A stretch of DNA of 15,593 nt. Source: an uncultured Ruminococcus sp. GTDB lineage: Bacteria > Bacillota > Clostridia > Oscillospirales > Ruminococcaceae. A model generated the notes under the pieces. It saw only the letters and a program-made list of their open reading frames with translations, made no database searches and was not told the DNA's origin. Position numbers and translations under genes: made by a program. The stretch's first letter is position 1, and every line of letters starts with the position of its first letter. This document shows positions 12,696 to 15,593 of the stretch, one piece after another. The stretch spans positions 1 through 15,593 of the forward strand of contig CAMHBN010000013.1 in NCBI GenBank assembly GCA_946183385.1, in the 5' to 3' direction.

Positions 12696-13625
12696 TTAAC
12701 TTATCATTTTTGTAACATATTCCGTAATTATTATTACTAATGGTAATGTGATAACAGATAGTATAGTTCCTGCGGTGAAAATCTCGCTTGCGTAGAGGGA
12801 ATCCTTACCGCTCCGAATGCAGAGAAGAGTACACATTGCGGCGGGCGGAGCAGCCGCTGCAACGAGGACTGTCATCTTCACCTGCTCGTCCACAGGAAGC
12901 GCCGAAAATATAACCGTCAGTATAAAAGGAAGCAAAATCAACTTAGAGAAACATACCCTGTATACACCTGATTTTTTAACTATCGAAAGTATGCTCGTCT
13001 CGGATATCGTAACGCCCGAAACCACCATGGCAAGCGGCGTATTCATATCCGCTATGTATCCGAGAGCCTTCGAGGGTATCTCCGGCAGCCTTATCTTTAA
13101 GAAGAACGCGAGCAGTCCCAGTCCTATCGCTATCATCGTAGGCGAGCGAAGCACCTTCAGCACCGATTTTACGTCTTTTTCGCCTGTTATGAGTATGACT
13201 CCGTGAGTCCACACCGTGAGGTTGAACACGGTGATGAAAGCCGTCAGGCAGAACACGCCTTCCATTCCGAACAGCGCATTCACAAGCGGTATGCCCATAA
13301 AGCCGCAGTTCGAGTATATCGACGAAAACCGCTCTATCTCGGTGTTCCTGCCCTCCTTAGGGCGTATGAGCAGGTACGCTCCCGCGAGCATTACCGCCAT
13401 AGCGAGCGCGGAAAGCGAAAACGTCAGCAGCAGCTTCTTCACGAGCTCGGGCTTGAGTTCCGTCTGATACGACATGAATATGACTACAGGGTTGACCACC
13501 TGCAATACGAATTTGGACAAGTCCTTGTTCGCCGCGGAGCTTATCAGCCCTGTTTTCGCACTCAGAGCTCCGACCAGCATGAGTATCAGCATTATCAGTG
13601 TCTGTTTGAGAATAGTTTCAGCCAT
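12696..13625 (-). CDS. AEC-family permease (auxin efflux carrier-like transporter)
   Basis: A 309-residue polytopic protein with about ten hydrophobic segments arranged as two halves around a polar middle. This is the fold of bacterial AEC transporters, which move organic acids such as malate and are distant relatives of plant PIN proteins. Family features are VVNPVVIF (43-50) and SNCGFMGIPLVNALFG (105-120), with conserved proline and glycine in the second. The substrate cannot be read from sequence. The ATG at 13625 has GGAGTG at 13631-13636. A probable terminator for the upstream gene ends directly against that ribosome site, so expression depends on readthrough or a promoter I cannot identify. 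Confidence 0.92.
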   Translation of the reverse strand: MAETILKQTLIMLILMLVGALSAKTGLISSAANKDLSKFVLQVVNPVVIFMSYQTELKPELVKKLLLTFSLSALAMAVMLAGAYLLIRPKEGRNTEIERFSSIYSNCGFMGIPLVNALFGMEGVFCLTAFITVFNLTVWTHGVILITGEKDVKSVLKVLRSPTMIAIGLGLLAFFLKIRLPEIPSKALGYIADMNTPLAMVVSGVTISETSILSIVKKSGVYRVCFSKLILLPFILTVIFSALPVDEQVKMTVLVAAAAPPAAMCTLLCIRSGKDSLYASEIFTAGTILSVITLPLVIIITEYVTKMIS

Positions 13626-13636
13626 TGTATCACTCC

Positions 13637-13667
13637 AAAAAAAGCGGGGAAGAACTCCGTCTCCCCC
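13637..13667 (-). terminator. Terminator of the zinc-ribbon protein gene, abutting the AEC ribosome site
   Basis: Read leftward, a short GC-rich stem (GGGGAGA/TCTTCCCC with one bulge, 13667-13644) is followed by seven T (13643-13637) and immediately by the GGAGTG ribosome site of the permease gene. The stem is short but the U-tract is good. It could terminate or attenuate transcription entering the permease gene. Confidence 0.6.
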
Positions 13668-13686
13668 ACAGTTGTTATTATTGAAA

Positions 13687-14367
13687 TCACAGAAGCATCG
13701 TGAGATCCTTCAGCTCCTCGAAGGTATCGCTTCCCTCGGGACAGTATACCCAGCCGCCGTCCTTTATCTTGGCGACCGTCATCCAGCCGTTGTTCTTGAT
13801 CTCGCCGCCGCCGTCCTTGTACTTGACTCTGAGGTTCACCTCAACGCGGTAAGCCTTCTTGACCTCCTCGCCGAAGCTGTTCTTGTAATACTCCTCGACC
13901 TTTTCAAGGTTGCTTCCGTCGAGCTTTTCCTTGGCAACGACATCTACCTTCATTCCCCTGATGTTCTTGGACTTGCGGATAGTGTCGATGGTCTTGTCAT
14001 TGTCGCTTATGTAGGAATCCCAGTCCAAGCCCTTGTCCTTGGCTCTGACCTTGAGCTCGCTCACCTCGTCGTCGGTATACATAGCGCTGATTATACGCTG
14101 TGTGTCGCCCTTATTCGCGCCCTTGACCATATCCTTTATCGGTTTCTTGTAGGCGTTGACGCCGCTGTATATGAACAGCGCAAGAGCAACGATGATGGCA
14201 AGCACGAGCACAACGCATATAATGATGAGCGCCTTTTTCGCACCGCCCTCAGGGGACTTGTCCGCCTTGATATGCTCTCTTGACGGGACGGATTTGCCCA
14301 TTGAAGCCTCGCAGGTGCAGTTGCCGTCCTTGTCGAGTTCTTTTCCGCAGTATTTACAAAAAGCCAT
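13687..14367 (-). CDS. Zinc-ribbon, single-TM, extracytoplasmic-domain protein of unknown function
   Basis: A 226-residue protein. The N-terminus has CKYC (Cys4, Cys7) and CTC (Cys17, Cys19), a short zinc-ribbon-like head. After a charged linker, one TM segment lies at about 45-67. The rest, about 160 residues, is lysine- and aspartate-rich with alternating strand-like stretches (KAYRVEVNLRVKYK, GWMTVAKI, GWVYCP), which suggests an NTF2- or DUF4878-like extracytoplasmic fold; this is a guess from pattern. The start is supported by AGGAGG 9 nt upstream and by a clear promoter at 14400-14428. The probable terminator lies at 13637-13667. Confidence 0.85.
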   Translation of the reverse strand: MAFCKYCGKELDKDGNCTCEASMGKSVPSREHIKADKSPEGGAKKALIIICVVLVLAIIVALALFIYSGVNAYKKPIKDMVKGANKGDTQRIISAMYTDDEVSELKVRAKDKGLDWDSYISDNDKTIDTIRKSKNIRGMKVDVVAKEKLDGSNLEKVEEYYKNSFGEEVKKAYRVEVNLRVKYKDGGGEIKNNGWMTVAKIKDGGWVYCPEGSDTFEELKDLTMLL

Positions 14368-14399
14368 GGTATTTGACCTCCTTGAATTCTTTTAGAAAT

Positions 14400-14428
14400 A
14401 TTTTAACACATTATGAACACAAAGTCAA
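14400..14428 (-). promoter_or_regulatory. Sigma-A promoter of the 226-residue zinc-ribbon protein gene
   Basis: On the minus strand TTGACT (14428-14423), a 17-bp spacer and TAAAAT (14405-14400), each matching five of six consensus bases, lie 32 bp before the start codon. Confidence 0.8.
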
Positions 14429-14451
14429 GTATCAACCCGAATAATTCCGCA

Positions 14452-14940
14452 TTATTTTTCGAGGTCGATGGCCCCTTTATATCCGAGCACGTAGAATAAA
14501 CCGAATACAGCCGCGGGAACGAATGCGAGCGGCAGCATAGCCCATATCTGTCCGTCCGTCAGCGCGGAGGAACCGGCGTCGGGATTTATCATATTATATA
14601 TCTGTATGAACCAGCCGTTGATGAGCTTGTGCCAGCGGTAGAAGTCGAACGCTCCGATGCGCAGTATCAGCCAGCTCGCGAGCGGCGGTATCAGCGCCGT
14701 GACAGCCATTCCCGCAGGACGCAGAAGCGGCGTTTTTCCGCCCGAAGTGCGCTCGGCTCTGAGGTCAGCTGCCGCTGTTTTCAGTGCAAGGCTCGCCATG
14801 AGGCATATCATTATTCCCGCGCCGCATATCGCGGATATCACGCGTATCAGCGGATTTGCCGAGCCCGCGAGGGTCAGCCCGATGAACAGCGACAGAAAGT
14901 CCGCGGCGGCAAGGAAGAGAAGAGTCCGCAGGTAACGCAT
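14452..14940 (-). CDS. Four-TM membrane protein of unknown function
   Basis: A 162-residue protein with hydrophobic segments at about 5-27, 31-57, 76-96 and 132-153, and a polar Trp/Tyr-rich loop (FYRWHKLINGWFIQIYNMINP, about 100-120) between the last two, predicted to lie outside. I recognise no family. The start is set at ATG 14940: AAAGGA sits 9 nt upstream of it, whereas the in-frame GTG at 14946 would leave only 3 nt. No clear promoter is visible. It ends 24 bp before the -35 of the next leftward gene, with only a weak AT-rich hairpin there, so the two may be partly co-transcribed. Confidence 0.82.
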   Translation of the reverse strand: MRYLRTLLFLAAADFLSLFIGLTLAGSANPLIRVISAICGAGIMICLMASLALKTAAADLRAERTSGGKTPLLRPAGMAVTALIPPLASWLILRIGAFDFYRWHKLINGWFIQIYNMINPDAGSSALTDGQIWAMLPLAFVPAAVFGLFYVLGYKGAIDLEK

Positions 14941-14959
14941 AAACACATTTCCTTTTCTT

Positions 14960-14984
14960 GTCCCGAATAAAACAGCCTCGGGAC
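14960..14984. repeat. Intergenic inverted repeat between divergent small genes
   Basis: GTCCCGA and TCGGGAC pair perfectly across an 11-nt loop. There is no T-tract on either side, so it is not a standard terminator. It lies between the leftward four-TM gene and the rightward small frame at 15011, where it could be an operator or end the Fur transcript. Confidence 0.45.
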
Positions 14985-15010
14985 GGGATAATAACTAAGA
15001 GGTGACAGCT

Positions 15011-15148
15011 ATGAACGATGAAGATATGAAAATATACATCCCGTCAGCGAGTGCGGAGAAGTCCACCGCTCCCGAGACGGACGACGTAAAGATCTACACC
15101 TGCTCGTCGGAGGCATCAGCTCCCGCGCAATCCGAACAGGTACCGTAA
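15011..15148 (+). CDS. Possible 45-residue small protein overlapping the Fur gene end
   Basis: The frame starts MNDEDMKIYIPSAS and ends with a TAA at 15146. AAGAGGTGA lies 6 nt before the ATG, a good ribosome site. The protein is acidic, Ser/Ala-rich, without TM or signal peptide, and has an imperfect internal repeat (DMKIYIPSAS and DVKIYTCSSEAS). Its last 55 bases overlap the 3' end of the convergent Fur gene. A -10-like GATAAT (14987-14992) has no matching -35. I recognise no family; it may be real or chance. Confidence 0.45.
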   Translation: MNDEDMKIYIPSASAEKSTAPETDDVKIYTCSSEASAPAQSEQVP

Positions 15149-15528
15149 AACACGGTCTGCGACGGGTCTATGATGAAGCCGTGGTGCTCGGCGATATGCT
15201 CGTTAATGCCCATTAGGTGGTCGCAGTTGAGGTGTATCAGCTTACCGCATTTGAGGCATTTGAGGTGGAAATGCTCGCGGCACTCGTCGGTGTTCTCAAT
15301 GTACTGGTAGCACGCTCCCATTTTGCCGTCGATGACGAATTTGCGGACTACTCCCGCCTCGACGAGCTTGTCGAGCTGGCGGTATATCGTCGCCGTACCG
15401 AGCGGCGAGCCCTCGGATGAGAGATAGGCGCTTATCTCCTGCACATTTGTGTGCTTTTCCTTGTTGCGTATGAGGTAGTCGATGAGCTTTTCCTTTTGTC
15501 TTGTATTATAACCGATATCACGTTTCAT
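15094..15528 (-). CDS. Fur-family metalloregulator
   Basis: A 144-residue repressor with an N-terminal winged helix (about 8-68, recognition helix in GTATIYRQLDKLVEAG) and a C-terminal dimerisation domain. The structural zinc site is visible as CLKC (Cys91, Cys94) and CSDC (Cys131, Cys134). HFHLKC (86-91) and HIAEHHGF (111-118) carry probable regulatory metal ligands, with His26 as a further candidate. Extra cysteines at 73 and 83 leave it unclear whether it senses iron, zinc or peroxide, so Fur, Zur and PerR all remain possible. The ATG at 15528 has AAAGGAG 9 nt upstream and a consensus promoter. No target gene lies in the window. Confidence 0.93.
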   Translation of the reverse strand: MKRDIGYNTRQKEKLIDYLIRNKEKHTNVQEISAYLSSEGSPLGTATIYRQLDKLVEAGVVRKFVIDGKMGACYQYIENTDECREHFHLKCLKCGKLIHLNCDHLMGINEHIAEHHGFIIDPSQTVFYGTCSDCAGADASDEQV

Positions 15529-15554
15529 ATTACCGCGCTCCTTTTAACAAATCT

Positions 15555-15583
15555 ATTTTAGCAGATTGGTGACGGTTTGTCAA
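15555..15583 (-). promoter_or_regulatory. Sigma-A promoter of the Fur-family gene
   Basis: On the minus strand a perfect TTGACA (15583-15578), a 17-bp spacer and TAAAAT (15560-15555) lie 26 bp before the start codon. I do not see a convincing Fur-box palindrome over it. Confidence 0.88.
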
Positions 15584-15593
15584 CGTATAGCTC

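Overview
The window looks like chromosomal DNA of a spore-forming, moderately GC-rich Clostridia bacterium, most likely a Ruminococcus-like Oscillospiraceae member. The evidence is a complete spoIIAA-spoIIAB-sigF operon, Gram-positive style Shine-Dalgarno sites, sigma-A promoters with 17-bp spacers, a lepA-hemW gene order typical of Firmicutes, and intergenic palindromic repeats of the kind abundant in that group. The genus is inferred from general resemblance, not from a search.

Layout, left to right. 1-130: an array of three short hairpins and a rightward terminator belonging to something outside the window. 140-2788 (-): a class A penicillin-binding protein with a Cys-rich and DPNAG-repeat tail. 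2977-3312 (+): a small membrane-anchored BofC-C-like protein. 3389-3961 (-): a flavin reductase family protein. 4249-5653 (+): the forespore sigma-F module, consisting of anti-anti-sigma factor, anti-sigma kinase and sigma-F. 5650-9488 (-): lepA, two small membrane protein genes and hemW, read as one probable leftward unit whose 3' end overlaps sigF by 4 bp. 9648-10070 (+): a Nudix hydrolase. 10104-11042 (-): a U32-peptidase-like protein with candidate Fe-S cysteines. 11116-11258: a nested inverted-repeat element. 11271-12494 (-): a ROK-type regulator preceded by a possible 19-residue leader ORF. 12696-13625 (-): an AEC-family permease. 13687-14367 (-): a zinc-ribbon/TM/extracytoplasmic protein. 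14452-14940 (-): a four-TM protein. 15011-15148 (+): a possible 45-residue protein whose end overlaps, convergently, a Fur-family repressor at 15094-15528 (-).

Most genes are ordinary core genes. The less explained material is between them. There are three elements of exactly 72 bp with TGTAGGGG/CCCCTACA ends, plus two identical 25-bp half elements, each placed just before a full copy. There is a 143-bp element with long imperfect terminal inverted repeats around a perfect 16-bp hairpin. The promoters of the penicillin-binding protein and lepA share a palindrome and a 15-base block, and a hairpin separates the ribosome site and start codon of the penicillin-binding protein. Within genes, sigma-F lacks most of the usual N-terminal region 1.2, and the ROK protein has lost the family's sugar-kinase and zinc signatures. 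No intergenic stretch exceeds 300 bases. I see no rRNA, tRNA, CRISPR array, prophage or insertion sequence with a transposase.
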